Positions 16,133 to 24,752 of a DNA stretch of 64,000 nucleotides are shown here, one piece after another (position 1 is the first letter of the stretch; each line of letters starts with the position of its first letter). Source of the stretch: Ensifer sp. PDNC004 (lineage in GTDB: Bacteria; Pseudomonadota; Alphaproteobacteria; Rhizobiales; Rhizobiaceae). A program made the position numbers and the translations under genes. Under the pieces are notes generated by a model that saw only the letters and a list, made by a program, of their open reading frames with translations, was not told where the DNA came from and searched no databases. The DNA is taken from NCBI RefSeq assembly GCF_016919405.1, contig NZ_CP070353.1, positions 2,728,001-2,792,000 on the forward strand. The letters are read 5' to 3'.

Positions 16133-16765
16133 TCAGAGAGCAAAGCCGCCGGCGGCCACCGGCTCGCCGTCGTCGCGAACCTTGAGGATGGTGTCGATCA
16201 GCCCCCACTCCAGAGCCTCCTCGGCCGTCATGAAACGGTCCCGGTCCATGGCGCGTTCGAACTCCTCGTAGGTCCGTCCGCAATGTTCCGCATAGAGCCG
16301 CGTCATGCGCTGCTTGGTGCGAAGGATCTCCTCGGCGTGGATTTGCATGTCGGACGCCTGGCCCTGAAAACCGCCCGATGGCTGGTGCACGAGGATGCTG
16401 GCATTGGGCAAGGCTGCCCGCTGTCCCGGCGTACCGGCCATCAGCAGAAACGAACCCATGGAGCGTGCGGTCCCCATGCATAAGGTATGCACCGGCGCCC
16501 GGATGTAGCGCATGGTGTCGTACATGGCGAAACCGCTGGTCACTACGCCGCCCGGCGAATTGATGTAGAGATGGATGGGTTTCTTCGGGTTTTCCGCTTC
16601 GAGAAGAAGCATCTGGGCGCAGACCAGCGCGGAGACCGTGTCGTTCACCTCACCATTGAGAAAGATGATTCGCTCGCGCAACAGGCGGGAATAGATGTCG
16701 AACGATCGCTCTCCACCATTCGACTGCTCAACGACCATAGGGACGAGTTGCATCGCTTCGCGCAT
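16133..16765 (-). CDS. clpP: ClpP-like protease subunit (paralog)
   Basis: This 210-residue ClpP-fold serine peptidase keeps the catalytic triad: Ser in [11 protein letters not shown], His in [16 protein letters not shown], and an Asp in the [15 protein letters not shown] region. The oxyanion Gly-Gly in [11 protein letters not shown] is also present. The serine motif is GTARSMGS instead of the usual GQAASMGA. No clpX or tig gene is adjacent, so this is an accessory paralog, as rhizobia commonly carry several. TGGAG lies eight bases before the ATG. Confidence 0.9.
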   Translation of the reverse strand: MREAMQLVPMVVEQSNGGERSFDIYSRLLRERIIFLNGEVNDTVSALVCAQMLLLEAENPKKPIHLYINSPGGVVTSGFAMYDTMRYIRAPVHTLCMGTARSMGSFLLMAGTPGQRAALPNASILVHQPSGGFQGQASDMQIHAEEILRTKQRMTRLYAEHCGRTYEEFERAMDRDRFMTAEEALEWGLIDTILKVRDDGEPVAAGGFAL

Positions 16766-16809
16766 CGGCGAACTCCATTTATCCAGAGTTTGTGGGGAAG
16801 CCCGTCGGC

Positions 16810-17166
16810 TTACGCGGCGAGCATGAGGGTATCGTTGTTGTTCGCGGCCTTCCTGGTCACGCGACCGCTGCGAACATTCGGCAGTTCGTGCACGATCCGC
16901 AGCCTGGTTCTGTCGGCACCGATCGGAGCGATCCGGAAGGTGACGGTACTTTCGAGGAACGGAGCCTCGGTTTCGCGCAGCCTGTAGCGGACCTCCTCTC
17001 CAGGCACGACAACGGCGCCTTCAGGATCAGCCAATGCCTCTTTCGGCAGCCAGTTTTCACGAAACGCCGGGATGCTGATTGCGCGCCAGACCTTCTGCGG
17101 CGCCTCGTCGAGTTCGTATTCCAGCTCAAGGCTGTTTTCGTTCGGAGCGCTGCTTTCACGGTTCAT
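16810..17166 (-). CDS. SRPBCC/AHSA1-family protein (short)
   Basis: This 118-residue protein carries [27 protein letters not shown], the AHSA1/SRPBCC opening. It ends soon after the central strands, so it lacks the usual C-terminal helix with GW...L; it is a short member or a partial domain. Its ATG overlaps the ArsR stop by four bases (ATGA), indicating translational coupling to the regulator. Confidence 0.78.
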   Translation of the reverse strand: MNRESSAPNENSLELEYELDEAPQKVWRAISIPAFRENWLPKEALADPEGAVVVPGEEVRYRLRETEAPFLESTVTFRIAPIGADRTRLRIVHELPNVRSGRVTRKAANNNDTLMLAA

Positions 17167-17477
17167 TGGTCCATATCCTTCAGCAAGATCTTCAGAGCTT
17201 CGATGCGTGCGGGCCAGTAGGCACGGTACTTCGCGAGCCATTGCGCAATATGGGTCAGCCCGTCCGGATCGACTTCGTAGTTTACGAACCGACCTCGTCG
17301 CTGCTCCTTCACCAACCCGGCACTCCGCAACACCGAAATGTGCTGGGACATCGCCGGCTGGCTGATGTCCATGCCTTCTCGCAAGGCGCTGGCATTCATG
17401 CTTCCGTCGGCAAGCTTCTCGAAGATGGCGCGGCGCGTCGGGTCAGCCAGGGCTCGAAATATCTCGTTCTCGATCAT
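17163..17477 (-). CDS. ArsR-family regulator
   Basis: This 104-residue winged-helix repressor shows EIFRALADPTRRAIFEKLADG, QPAMSQHISVLRSAGLVKEQRRGRF and [18 protein letters not shown]. It has no metal-site cysteines. The ATG at 17477 was chosen over a GTG at 17486, which would overlap the dyad. It forms a two-gene unit with the SRPBCC gene. This is the second ArsR-SRPBCC pair in 6 kb, and the two regulators are clearly different. Confidence 0.87.
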   Translation of the reverse strand: MIENEIFRALADPTRRAIFEKLADGSMNASALREGMDISQPAMSQHISVLRSAGLVKEQRRGRFVNYEVDPDGLTHIAQWLAKYRAYWPARIEALKILLKDMDQ

Positions 17478-17486
17478 GACCAACAC

Positions 17487-17502
17487 ATAAGCACGGACTT
17501 AT
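17487..17502. promoter_or_regulatory. Putative ArsR operator
   Basis: The dyad ATAAG-N6-CTTAT lies about ten bases upstream of the ArsR start codon. The position suits autorepression; it is short and only suggestive. Confidence 0.4.
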
Positions 17503-17662
17503 CTCAATGACAAGTGCGCTGTTCAGCAGGAGGAGAAAAGAAAGGATCTGGCTTTTGCGCGCCGCAAGATGCGGTCAAGGCGCCGCAGATCGATACCTGC
17601 CAGCGGACAGGAATGGGTAGCGCTGTGAACAAATTGGCATGGGAAGCAGAACAAGGGGGAGA

Positions 17663-17752
17663 TGGCGGACAGAGAGGGATTCGAACCCTCGATACGCTTT
17701 CACGTATACACGCGTTCCAGGCGTGCGCCTTCAACCACTCGGCCACCTGTCC
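17663..17752 (-). tRNA. tRNA-Ser (anticodon GGA)
   Basis: On the minus strand the sequence runs from GGACAGG to CTGTCCG-CCA, with the CCA encoded. The anticodon stem CACGC/GCGTG holds the loop CTGGAAC (anticodon GGA). There is a long variable arm of the class II type, and the T loop is GGTTCGAATCC. The size, 90 bases, is normal for tRNA-Ser. Confidence 0.97.
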
Positions 17753-17840
17753 ATCCGTCAGCAGCCGACGGTCAATCCGGCTGGATGGGAAGGGCGGTGC
17801 CCTTCGGCGTCAGCCAGCTTAGAACCGGCGGACGCGCGTC

Positions 17841-17868
17841 TATATACCGATGATTTGCCCGGGATCAA
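17841..17868 (-). promoter_or_regulatory. Promoter of tRNA-Ser
   Basis: On the minus strand, TTGATC (17863-17868) and TATATA (17841-17846) are separated by 16 bp, about 90 bases upstream of the tRNA 5' end. It is a good sigma-70 type match. Confidence 0.55.
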
Positions 17869-18135
17869 CTGCTTTCTGACAGATTATTGACATCTTGTGA
17901 CGCGAGCGGGTTCCCGGTTCCCATTGTGCGCTCCGGGCAAGGGGCTTATCTCTTGCGTCAGGGCGTGTCCGATGCGTCCGGCCGGTCTCGGCCACATCCT
18001 CCGGCCTGCCAGGTTGCCGCATATTTTCATCGCCGGGCCTTGTCCGAGGCACGGGCGATCGGAGAAGATGCGGCGGGGCGACGCGCCGAGCCGACGACTG
18101 GGCGCCAGCCAGCGAATTGAAGGGAATGCCGTGCG
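17869..18135. other. Intergenic region before the small membrane protein
   Basis: Overlapping frames here (for example 17897-18151) lack ribosome sites and recognisable protein features. Only the promoter for the gene at 18136 is expected. No repeat or RNA structure was recognised. Confidence 0.35.
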
Positions 18136-18453
18136 ATGCGATTTCTATTGAGGCTGGCGAGCGCCATCGTGTTGTTTGCCGCCGTGCTTGCCGGTGCCGT
18201 CGACGCGATCCAGTCGGTCGCCGCATCGGAACTGGTGATGACGTCGCTCGGCGACGACCTGGAGGCGCTTGGCGCCGACACGGCAAGCTGGGTCCAGTTT
18301 GCCCAACGTTCAGATACCGCACCGACGATCTGGCACGGGATGCTGCATTGGCTGCTGCAGCAGCCGGCCTTCGCGGTGCTCGCACTGATCGCTCTCATCC
18401 TGTGGATGGCCGGATACAAGAAGCGGCCGGCGGCTGGACGGTTCGCCGCCTGA
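18136..18453 (+). CDS. Small membrane protein of unknown function
   Basis: This 105-residue protein has an N-terminal signal/anchor segment (LLRLASAIVLFAAVLAGAVDA), a polar middle of about 45 residues and a second membrane span (AFAVLALIALILWMAGY), then a short basic tail KKRPAAGRFAA. The polar loop is probably periplasmic. GAAGGGA lies upstream of the ATG. It is 39 bases ahead of msrA on the same strand and may be cotranscribed. No family was recognised. Confidence 0.75.
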   Translation: MRFLLRLASAIVLFAAVLAGAVDAIQSVAASELVMTSLGDDLEALGADTASWVQFAQRSDTAPTIWHGMLHWLLQQPAFAVLALIALILWMAGYKKRPAAGRFAA

Positions 18454-18492
18454 CACGGCGCGGGCCACCTTCGCATCGAAAGGAGTATGCTG

Positions 18493-19146
18493 ATGTTCCT
18501 GATCGACATGTTCAACAAGAAGACGATCATGCCGGACGCGCAGACGGCGCTGCCGGGCCGTGACGCCGCGATCCCGACGGCCGAGACGCATTTCGTTTCC
18601 GGCCGGCCGTTGAAAGGCCCCTACCCCGACGGCACCAAGCGCATCCTTCTGGGCATGGGTTGCTTCTGGGGCGCCGAACGATTGCTGTGGAACATCCCCG
18701 GCGTCTACGTGACGGCGGCCGGCTATGCCGGCGGGCTGACGCCGAACCCGACCTACCAGGAAACGACGACCGGGCTTACCGGCCATGCCGAAGTGGTCCT
18801 GGTCGTCTATGATCCGGAAAAGGTGAAGCTCGCGAGCCTGCTTAGGACCTTCTTCGAGGAACACGACCCGACGCAAGGCATGCGCCAGGGCAACGACATC
18901 GGAACCACCTACCGCTCGGCGATCTATGCCTGTGACGACGAGCAGCTGGCGGAAGCCAAGGCCACGCGCACCACGTTCCAGACCGCGCTGAAGCACGCCA
19001 ACCACGGCGGCAGGGTGACGACCGAGATCGACATGGCGAGCGCGTTCTATTTCGCCGAGGACTACCACCAGCAGTATCTGGCCAAGAACCCCAGCGGCTA
19101 TTGCGGCCTGCGTGGTACCGGCGTCAGCTGCCCGATCGGCCACTAG
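18493..19146 (+). CDS. msrA: Peptide methionine (S)-sulfoxide reductase
   Basis: This 217-residue enzyme reduces methionine-S-sulfoxide in proteins. The catalytic cysteine lies in the diagnostic [14 protein letters not shown]. Other landmarks are [23 protein letters not shown] and [24 protein letters not shown]. The C-terminal [14 protein letters not shown] supplies resolving cysteines. The ATG at 18493 is preferred over 18487 because AAAGGAG is then seven bases upstream. No MsrB domain is fused. Cytosolic by lack of a signal peptide. Confidence 0.95.
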   Translation: MFLIDMFNKKTIMPDAQTALPGRDAAIPTAETHFVSGRPLKGPYPDGTKRILLGMGCFWGAERLLWNIPGVYVTAAGYAGGLTPNPTYQETTTGLTGHAEVVLVVYDPEKVKLASLLRTFFEEHDPTQGMRQGNDIGTTYRSAIYACDDEQLAEAKATRTTFQTALKHANHGGRVTTEIDMASAFYFAEDYHQQYLAKNPSGYCGLRGTGVSCPIGH

Positions 19147-19163
19147 ACGCATACCCCTCGGGT

Positions 19164-19189
19164 GGTATCGCGCGTGCGGTCGCGATACC
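19164..19189 (+). terminator. Hairpin after msrA
   Basis: A 9-bp stem GGTATCGCG / CGCGATACC with an eight-base loop starts 18 bases after the msrA stop. There is no U-run, so terminator function is uncertain. Confidence 0.45.
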
Positions 19190-19450
19190 CACAACCCTGA
19201 GGCCACGCCAGACCGGTCGAAACACCTCGCCCGGATCTCAAAAACGCAACAGAACCGGTGCCTTACGGGTGCCGGTATCCGCGGCTTCAATTTTTACCAT
19301 CTGAAAAATTTTGAGTGTTTTTTTGCCGTGACCGTGCAAGGATGCGCCACCCTAGCCCCAAGGAGAAGGGGGTGGGTTCCGCAGACAGGCTTCTGTCAGG
19401 GAGCCGGCGGGAGGACCCAATAAGATCAATAGCGACAACAGGGCTGCACG
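19190..19450 (+). other. Leader region of the BMP-type binding protein gene
   Basis: No coding signal. An AT-rich dyad AATTTTT...AAAAATT (19289-19310) sits in an otherwise GC-rich stretch and may mark the promoter. About 100-110 bases before the ATG, CCACCCTAGCCCC and GGGGGTGGG could fold around an AAGGAGA loop. This is not a riboswitch class I recognise. Confidence 0.3.
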
Positions 19451-20443
19451 ATGAAAAAAACAATTCTCGGTCTCTTTGCCTTTTCAATGATGTCCGCGAC
19501 GGCACTGGCCGCCGACATCAAGCCGGCGATCATCTACGATCTCGGCGGCAAGTTCGACAAATCCTTCAACGAGGCTGCCTTTAACGGCGCCGAGAAGTTC
19601 AAGACGGAATCGGGTGTCGAATACCGCGAGTTCGAAATCGCCAACGACGCCCAGCGCGAACAGGCGCTGCGGCGCTTTGCCAGCGACGGCAACAGCCCGA
19701 TCGTCATGGCCGGCTTCAACTGGGCGGCTTCGCTCGAAAAGATCGCCCCGGAATATCCGGATATCAAGTTCGCGATCATCGACATGGTCGTCGAGAAGCC
19801 AAACGTCAAGTCGGTCGTCTTCAAGGAACAGGAAGGCTCCTACCTCGTCGGCGTTCTCGCCGGTCTCGCTTCCAAGTCGAAGACCGTCAGCTTCGTCGGC
19901 GGCATGGACGTTCCGCTGATCCACAAGTTCGCCTGTGGCTACGTTGGCGGCGCGAAGTCGACCGGCGCTGACGTCAAGGTTCTGGAAGCCTACACCGGCA
20001 CGACGCCGGACGCCTGGAACGACCCGGTCAAGGGCGGCGAAATCGCCAAGTCCCAGATCGACCAGGGCTCGGATGTCGTCTACCACGCAGCCGGCGGCAC
20101 CGGCGTCGGTGTTCTGCAGGCAGCTGCGGACGCGGGCAAGCTCGGCATCGGCGTCGATTCGAACCAGAACGCCCTGCAGCCGGGCAAGGTCCTGACCTCG
20201 ATGCTGAAGCGCGTCGACGTCGCCGTCTACGAAGCCTTCACGGCGGCCAAGAACGACAAGTTCGAGTTCGGCATTTCCAATCTCGGCCTCAAGGAAGACG
20301 GCGTCGGCTATGCCCTCGACGACAACAACAAGGCTCTGATCACGCCTGAGATGCTCGACGCGGTGGAAAAGGTGAAGGCCGAAATCATCGCCGGCAAGGT
20401 CCAGGTCCACGACTACATGAGCGACGAGTCCTGCCCCTACTAA
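19451..20443 (+). CDS. BMP-family ABC transporter substrate-binding protein (orphan)
   Basis: This 330-residue periplasmic protein has a Sec signal peptide (MKKTILGLFAFSMMSATALAA, cleavage near residue 21). The mature part is the BMP/PnrA-like fold: AIIYDLGGKFDKSFNEAAFNG, then EGSYLVGVLAGLASK, FVGGMDVPLI and GIGVDSNQN. Family members bind nucleosides or simple sugars for ABC importers. No permease or ATPase gene is nearby, so it is an orphan component and must pair with a distant transporter or act in sensing. A strong bidirectional terminator follows. Confidence 0.9.
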   Translation: MKKTILGLFAFSMMSATALAADIKPAIIYDLGGKFDKSFNEAAFNGAEKFKTESGVEYREFEIANDAQREQALRRFASDGNSPIVMAGFNWAASLEKIAPEYPDIKFAIIDMVVEKPNVKSVVFKEQEGSYLVGVLAGLASKSKTVSFVGGMDVPLIHKFACGYVGGAKSTGADVKVLEAYTGTTPDAWNDPVKGGEIAKSQIDQGSDVVYHAAGGTGVGVLQAAADAGKLGIGVDSNQNALQPGKVLTSMLKRVDVAVYEAFTAAKNDKFEFGISNLGLKEDGVGYALDDNNKALITPEMLDAVEKVKAEIIAGKVQVHDYMSDESCPY

Positions 20444-20463
20444 GAGCAGCGCTTGCGTCATAA

Positions 20464-20500
20464 AAAAGGCCGCCGGTTCGTTGGACCGGCGGCCTTTTGT
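20464..20500. terminator. Bidirectional intrinsic terminator
   Basis: A long stem (AAAAGGCCGCCGG facing CCGGCGGCCTTTT) with U/A runs on both sides lies between the BMP-type gene and the converging slyX. Confidence 0.9.
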
Positions 20501-20523
20501 TTGTCCTGACTTGATCGCGGCGA

Positions 20524-20733
20524 TCAGTAATGCGGCGGCTTCGTAATGGCCGGCGCGTCGAGCGACTGCTCTTCGAGCGACAGGAACCTTTCGGTCAGCC
20601 GGTCGAGCTTGGCGCGGGTCTGCTCGACCACCTTCCACTGCTCGGCAAGCTGATCGGAAAGCTCCTCGATGGTCTTGGCCTGGTGGGCCACGGTCTCCTC
20701 GAGGCGGGTGATCCGTTCGTCCGTGTTGCTCAT
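20524..20733 (-). CDS. slyX: SlyX-family coiled-coil protein
   Basis: This 69-residue protein is one long coiled coil (ERITRLEETVAHQAKTIEEL, then LAEQWKVVEQTRAKLDRLTERFLSLEEQ) ending in PPHY, the conserved SlyX C-terminus. Its function is unknown. The start at 20733 (MSNTDERI) fits the family and excludes an upstream in-frame extension. It is separated from the CysZ-like gene by 76 bases on the same strand. Confidence 0.9.
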   Translation of the reverse strand: MSNTDERITRLEETVAHQAKTIEELSDQLAEQWKVVEQTRAKLDRLTERFLSLEEQSLDAPAITKPPHY

Positions 20734-20809
20734 TCCTGCAAACTCCATGGGCGCGCAGCGCCGTTTGCCGGCAGATTGGCCACCGCCGGCCTTATGTCAA
20801 GCAACAGCC

Positions 20810-21544
20810 TTACGCCTTCGCCGCGACACGCAGCGAGAACCCGGGATCTTTCGCCGACAGCCGCTTGTGCAGATGCACCATCAGGCCGGCGGCAAAGAGC
20901 GGCGTCAAAAGGTTGACGAAGGGTACCGCCAGGAAGCCGGCGAGCAGCAGCCCGGCGAGAAAGACCGTCGAGCGATGCTTTTCCCGGAAGAGCCGCGCCT
21001 CCGCCGGCGCGCGATAGCGCATCGCCGCAAACTCGAAGAATTCGCGGCCGAGCAGATAGCCGTTGACCAGGAAGAAGGCGACGAGATTGACGCCCGGAAC
21101 GAGCAGCAGCACGAGCGCCAGGAGGTTGCCCAGGATGACGACGCCCAGGAACTTCAGCGAGCCGGCAATCGCCTCGCCGAGCGGCAGCGGCCGGCCCTGG
21201 GGCTCGTTCGGATAGTCACGCTTCTCGATGACATCGGCGACGTCGTCGAGGAAGAAGCCGGCAATGAGCGCGGTGACGGGGGCAAGAAGCAAGGCGAGCA
21301 CGAGGGCCAGGCCAAGGCTTGCGAAGATGCCGAGCACGAAGGTCAGCCAGCCGGCCCAGACTGGCGTGCCCGGCATCAGCGTGTCGATCCACGGCAAGGC
21401 CAGCCAGATGAACACTTCGCGCACCGCAAACCACAGGGCGACAAGCGCGAGGACCGTCAGCCCCAGCACCTTCCAGAAGACCGATCGGGTCTCGGATGCA
21501 AACAGGTTGGCAAGCGACAGCCGCGCCGCGTCCAGGATCATCAT
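20810..21544 (-). CDS. EI24/CysZ-like membrane protein
   Basis: This 244-residue protein has four to six hydrophobic segments of the EI24/CysZ type (VLGLTVLALVALWFAV; LALVLALLLAPVTALIAGFFLDDVAD; LGVVILGNLLALVLLLVPGVNLVAFFLVNGYLLGREFFEFAAMRY). The NGYLLGREYFE-like motif is typical of the family. CysZ imports sulfate in E. coli; whether this one does is unproven. TGGAGAG lies just before ATGATG. Confidence 0.82.
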   Translation of the reverse strand: MMILDAARLSLANLFASETRSVFWKVLGLTVLALVALWFAVREVFIWLALPWIDTLMPGTPVWAGWLTFVLGIFASLGLALVLALLLAPVTALIAGFFLDDVADVIEKRDYPNEPQGRPLPLGEAIAGSLKFLGVVILGNLLALVLLLVPGVNLVAFFLVNGYLLGREFFEFAAMRYRAPAEARLFREKHRSTVFLAGLLLAGFLAVPFVNLLTPLFAAGLMVHLHKRLSAKDPGFSLRVAAKA

Positions 21545-21735
21545 CGCTCTCCAGCATGGGCCAAGGTTCGATGGTGCATGTAGGCAGAGGCGCTACCGGC
21601 GACAAGATCGTTCCGGCGGGCACCCGTCTTTATGCAAGATTCATGCACCTCATCTAAGGGAAGCATGGAAAACGCCGGGAGCGGCGATATTGTAGACATA
21701 TGGGATGCCGGCAGCAGCGCTCAGCGGAGGATGAC

Positions 21736-23097
21736 ATGACAGAACAAAAGACACTCGCCAGCCTTTCCGTGCTGGTGCAGAGCGGCAAGCTGGATCCGGT
21801 GGAGCTCGCCACGGAAACCTATGCGGCGATCGACGCCCACGGCGATTACGCCATCTTTGTCGAGCTGACGCCGGAGCGCGCGACACGGGATGCGGAGGCT
21901 GCCTCGAAGCGTCTGAGGGCCGGGCGGTCGCTCGGCCTGCTCGACGGCCTGCCGGTCGCCTGGAAGGATCTGTTCGACACCGCCGGCAGCGTCACGACCG
22001 CCGGGTCGGCGGTGCTGCGCACGAACGCGCCGGCCACGAGCGACGCACCCGTCGTCGCCGCCGTTTCCGCCGCCGGCATGGTCAGTGTCGGCCGCACCAA
22101 TCTCAGCGAATTCGCCTTCTCCGGCCTTGGCATCAACCCGCACTACGGCACGCCGCGCAACCCCGTCGCCACCGACGTCGAGCGCATTCCCGGCGGCTCG
22201 TCGTCGGGCTCGGCGGTCGCGGTTGCGGCCGGGCTGGTGCCGGCGGCCATCGGTACCGACACCGGCGGATCCGTCCGCATTCCCGCAGCCTTCACCGGCA
22301 TCGTCGGCTACAAGGCGACACGCGGCCGCTATGCGATGAAGGGCATCTTTCCGTTGGCAGAAAGCCTGGATTCGCTCGGGCCCCTTTGCCACACGGTGCA
22401 GGATGCCGTCTGGGTGGACGCCGCCATGCACGGGCTGACGGCGCCGACCGTGCGCCGCGCCGACCTCTCGGGCGTCGCGCTGGTGATCCCGGAAACGGTG
22501 GTCTTCGACGATGCGGAACCGGAGGTCGTCGAAGCCTTCGAGGACGCGATCAAGCGGCTCGAGAAGGCGGGCGTTGCCGTCAGCCGCCGCGCTTTCCCGT
22601 CCTTCTCGGCCGTGTTCGGCCTGATGGCCCGTCATGGCGCCCTGGTGACGGCGGAGGCCTATGCGCTGCACCGCGAGCGTCTGGCCGGGCCCGAGGCCCA
22701 TGCGATGGATCCACGCGTCGTCGCCCGCACACGGCTCGGCGAGAAGATCTCCATGCCCGACTACATCGCGCTCCTCGACGCGCGCGACCAGCTGATCCAC
22801 GAGACGGTCGAAAGTCTGAAGCCGAACGAACTCATCGCCCACCCGACGCTGCCCCATGTCGCCCCACCGATCGCGCCGCTTCTCGAAGACGACGAACTGT
22901 TCTTCAAGATCAACGGCAAGACGCTGCGCAACACCTCGATCGGCAACTTCCTAGATTTCTGCGGCATCTCCATTCCTTGCGGGCTCGGGGCGGCGGAAAT
23001 GCCGGTCGGCTTCCAGCTTGCGGCCCCGCATCACCAGGACGACCGGCTGCTTTCGGTGGCGCTTTCGGCCGAGGCGATCATCCGGGGTGAGGCATGA
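21736..23097 (+). CDS. Amidase-signature-family amidohydrolase
   Basis: This 453-residue enzyme has the Ser-cisSer-Lys triad: Lys in LPVAWKDLFDT, cis-Ser in IPGGSSSGSAVAVAAG and nucleophile Ser in GTDTGGSVRIPAAF. It is cytosolic. The substrate is not evident; relatives include GatA, allophanate hydrolase and aryl or acyl amidases, and the genomic context argues against GatA. Its stop overlaps the next gene's ATG (ATGA), so it is the first gene of an amidase-ROK kinase-cutC operon. That context suggests an amide in amino-sugar or peptidoglycan-derived catabolism, an inference only. Confidence 0.88.
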   Translation: MTEQKTLASLSVLVQSGKLDPVELATETYAAIDAHGDYAIFVELTPERATRDAEAASKRLRAGRSLGLLDGLPVAWKDLFDTAGSVTTAGSAVLRTNAPATSDAPVVAAVSAAGMVSVGRTNLSEFAFSGLGINPHYGTPRNPVATDVERIPGGSSSGSAVAVAAGLVPAAIGTDTGGSVRIPAAFTGIVGYKATRGRYAMKGIFPLAESLDSLGPLCHTVQDAVWVDAAMHGLTAPTVRRADLSGVALVIPETVVFDDAEPEVVEAFEDAIKRLEKAGVAVSRRAFPSFSAVFGLMARHGALVTAEAYALHRERLAGPEAHAMDPRVVARTRLGEKISMPDYIALLDARDQLIHETVESLKPNELIAHPTLPHVAPPIAPLLEDDELFFKINGKTLRNTSIGNFLDFCGISIPCGLGAAEMPVGFQLAAPHHQDDRLLSVALSAEAIIRGEA

Positions 23098-24005
23098 TCG
23101 TCTGTTTCGATATCGGCGGCTCTGCAATCAAAGGCGCGATCGTGCATTCGCGCGACCGGATCTTTCCGCTGCCGCGCCGAACCACGCCGCTTACCAATTT
23201 CCGCCAGTTCGTGCAGGCGCTCGAATCGGTCCTCGACGAAGCGGGCGGACATCCGGCTTGCGTCGCGATCTCGATCACGGGCGTCATCGATCCCGAGACG
23301 CAGCGCATCAAATGCGCCAACATTCCCTGCATCGACGGGCTCGAACTGGTTGCTGAACTCGAGGCGGCGCTGCATCTGCCGGTGAAGATCGCCAATGACG
23401 CCGACTGTTTTGCGCTGGCCGAGGCCGGAGCGGGTGCAGGGCGCGGTCATCGCATCGTCTTTGGTGCCATCCTCGGCACCGGGGTCGGCGGCGGCCTGGT
23501 CATCGATGGCCAGCTGATCAATGCCGATGGCGGCTTTGCCGGCGAATGGGGCCATGGTCCGGCGATCGCGTCGGAAGCCGGCGATCCGCCCATCGCCATT
23601 CCCGCCTATGCCTGCGGCTGCGGCCAGAAGCGCTGCGTCGATACCGTCGGCGGCGCCCGCGGGCTGGAACGGCTGCACCAGACCGCTCACGGCAAGACGC
23701 TTTCGAGCCAAGAGATCATCGAGGCCTGGAAGGTTGGCGACGCCGAGGCGAAACGCACGGTCGAGCTCCTCGTCGACCTCGTCAGCTCGCCGCTGGCGCT
23801 GGTCATCAACATAACCGGGGCAACGATCGTGCCCGTCGGCGGCGGCCTTTCCAATGCCGAGGAGTTGCTTACCGAGATCGACAGGGCGGTGCGTAGCCGG
23901 ATTCTGCGGCGGTTCGACCGGCCGTTGGTTGTGCGCGGCGAATGCCGGATCGAGCCCGGCCTCATCGGCGCGGCGCTACTCGGGCTTTCAGGAGACAAGG
24001 CATGA
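23094..24005 (+). CDS. ROK-family sugar kinase
   Basis: This 303-residue protein has ATP-binding CFDIGGSAIKGAIV at the N-terminus, catalytic Asp in KIANDADCFALAEA, ILGTGVGGGLVIDG, and EWGHGP followed by the zinc-binding CGCGQKRC. These define an enzymatically competent ROK kinase (glucose, N-acetylglucosamine or N-acetylmannosamine type) rather than a ROK repressor, since no HTH domain is present. It overlaps amidase and cutC by four bases on each side. The downstream nag genes make an amino sugar the likely substrate. Confidence 0.87.
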   Translation: MIVCFDIGGSAIKGAIVHSRDRIFPLPRRTTPLTNFRQFVQALESVLDEAGGHPACVAISITGVIDPETQRIKCANIPCIDGLELVAELEAALHLPVKIANDADCFALAEAGAGAGRGHRIVFGAILGTGVGGGLVIDGQLINADGGFAGEWGHGPAIASEAGDPPIAIPAYACGCGQKRCVDTVGGARGLERLHQTAHGKTLSSQEIIEAWKVGDAEAKRTVELLVDLVSSPLALVINITGATIVPVGGGLSNAEELLTEIDRAVRSRILRRFDRPLVVRGECRIEPGLIGAALLGLSGDKA

Positions 24006-24736
24006 GCGACATCAAACTCGAAGTCTGCGTCGACGATGCCGACGGGCTTTACGCGGCCATCGAAGGCGGCGCCGACCGGATCGAGCTTTGCGCCGCCCTT
24101 TCCGTCGGTGGCCTCACGCCCAATCCCGGCCTTATGGCGCTGGCTGGCCCGCCACGAGTGCCCGTCTACGCGATGATCCGGCCGCGGCCCGGCGACTTCA
24201 TTTTCTCAACCGCCGACCTCGATGTGATGCGTCGCGATATCGACGCGGCGCGAGACGCCGGTCTGGCCGGTGTCGTGCTCGGCGCGTCGCTGGCCGATGG
24301 CCGGCTCGACGCGTCGATGCTCATCAAACTCACCGGCCACGCGGCCGGGCTCGGCATGACGCTGCACCGGGCGTTCGATCTCGTGCCAGATTTTGCCGAG
24401 GCGATGGAAACGGCGGTGGAACTCGGCTTCGAACGCATACTGACCTCGGGCGGCGCGAAGAGCGCGCCGCAGGCGATCGACCGCTTGGCGGACATCATCG
24501 AGCGTGCAGCCGGGCGATTGTCGATCATGCCCGGGTCCGGCGTGACGCTGGAAACCGCGGTTGCCCTCTTAAGTAAACTGAGTGTCGGCGAGATTCACTC
24601 CTCCTGTTCCGTTCGTGAGCCGGCTCAGGATCCGCGACTGGTGGAGATGGGCTTCGTCTCCGCCGACCGGCGTCGCACCGATGCGGACACGGTGCGAGCG
24701 ATGAAGGCGAAGCTTGCGGCCCTTAGCCCGCGCTAA
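24002..24736 (+). CDS. cutC: CutC-family TIM-barrel protein
   Basis: This 244-residue protein begins KLEVCVDDADGLYAAIEGGADRIELCAALSVGGLTP, the CutC signature, and contains VYAMIRPRPGDF, TLHRAFDLV, ILTSGG and IMPGSGV. CutC was named for copper tolerance, but that role is disputed and its reaction is not established. Here it is translationally coupled to a ROK kinase and sits beside amino-sugar genes. A sugar-epimerase or lyase-type role resembling a NanE-NanK pair is an attractive hypothesis. Confidence 0.9.
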   Translation: MSDIKLEVCVDDADGLYAAIEGGADRIELCAALSVGGLTPNPGLMALAGPPRVPVYAMIRPRPGDFIFSTADLDVMRRDIDAARDAGLAGVVLGASLADGRLDASMLIKLTGHAAGLGMTLHRAFDLVPDFAEAMETAVELGFERILTSGGAKSAPQAIDRLADIIERAAGRLSIMPGSGVTLETAVALLSKLSVGEIHSSCSVREPAQDPRLVEMGFVSADRRRTDADTVRAMKAKLAALSPR

Positions 24737-24752
24737 CAAAAAAGCCCCAAAA

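Noticed and set aside
17897..18151. 84-codon plus-strand ORF before the small membrane protein
   Set aside because: No ribosome site or protein-like composition, and it overlaps the start of a better-supported gene.
19320..19450. Riboswitch in front of the BMP-type gene
   Set aside because: Some GC pairing is possible but no known riboswitch core (purine, TPP, cobalamin, SAM, glycine) could be recognised.
21736..23097. Amidase as GatA of the amidotransferase complex
   Set aside because: No gatB or gatC nearby and coupling to a kinase and cutC; general amidase is safer.
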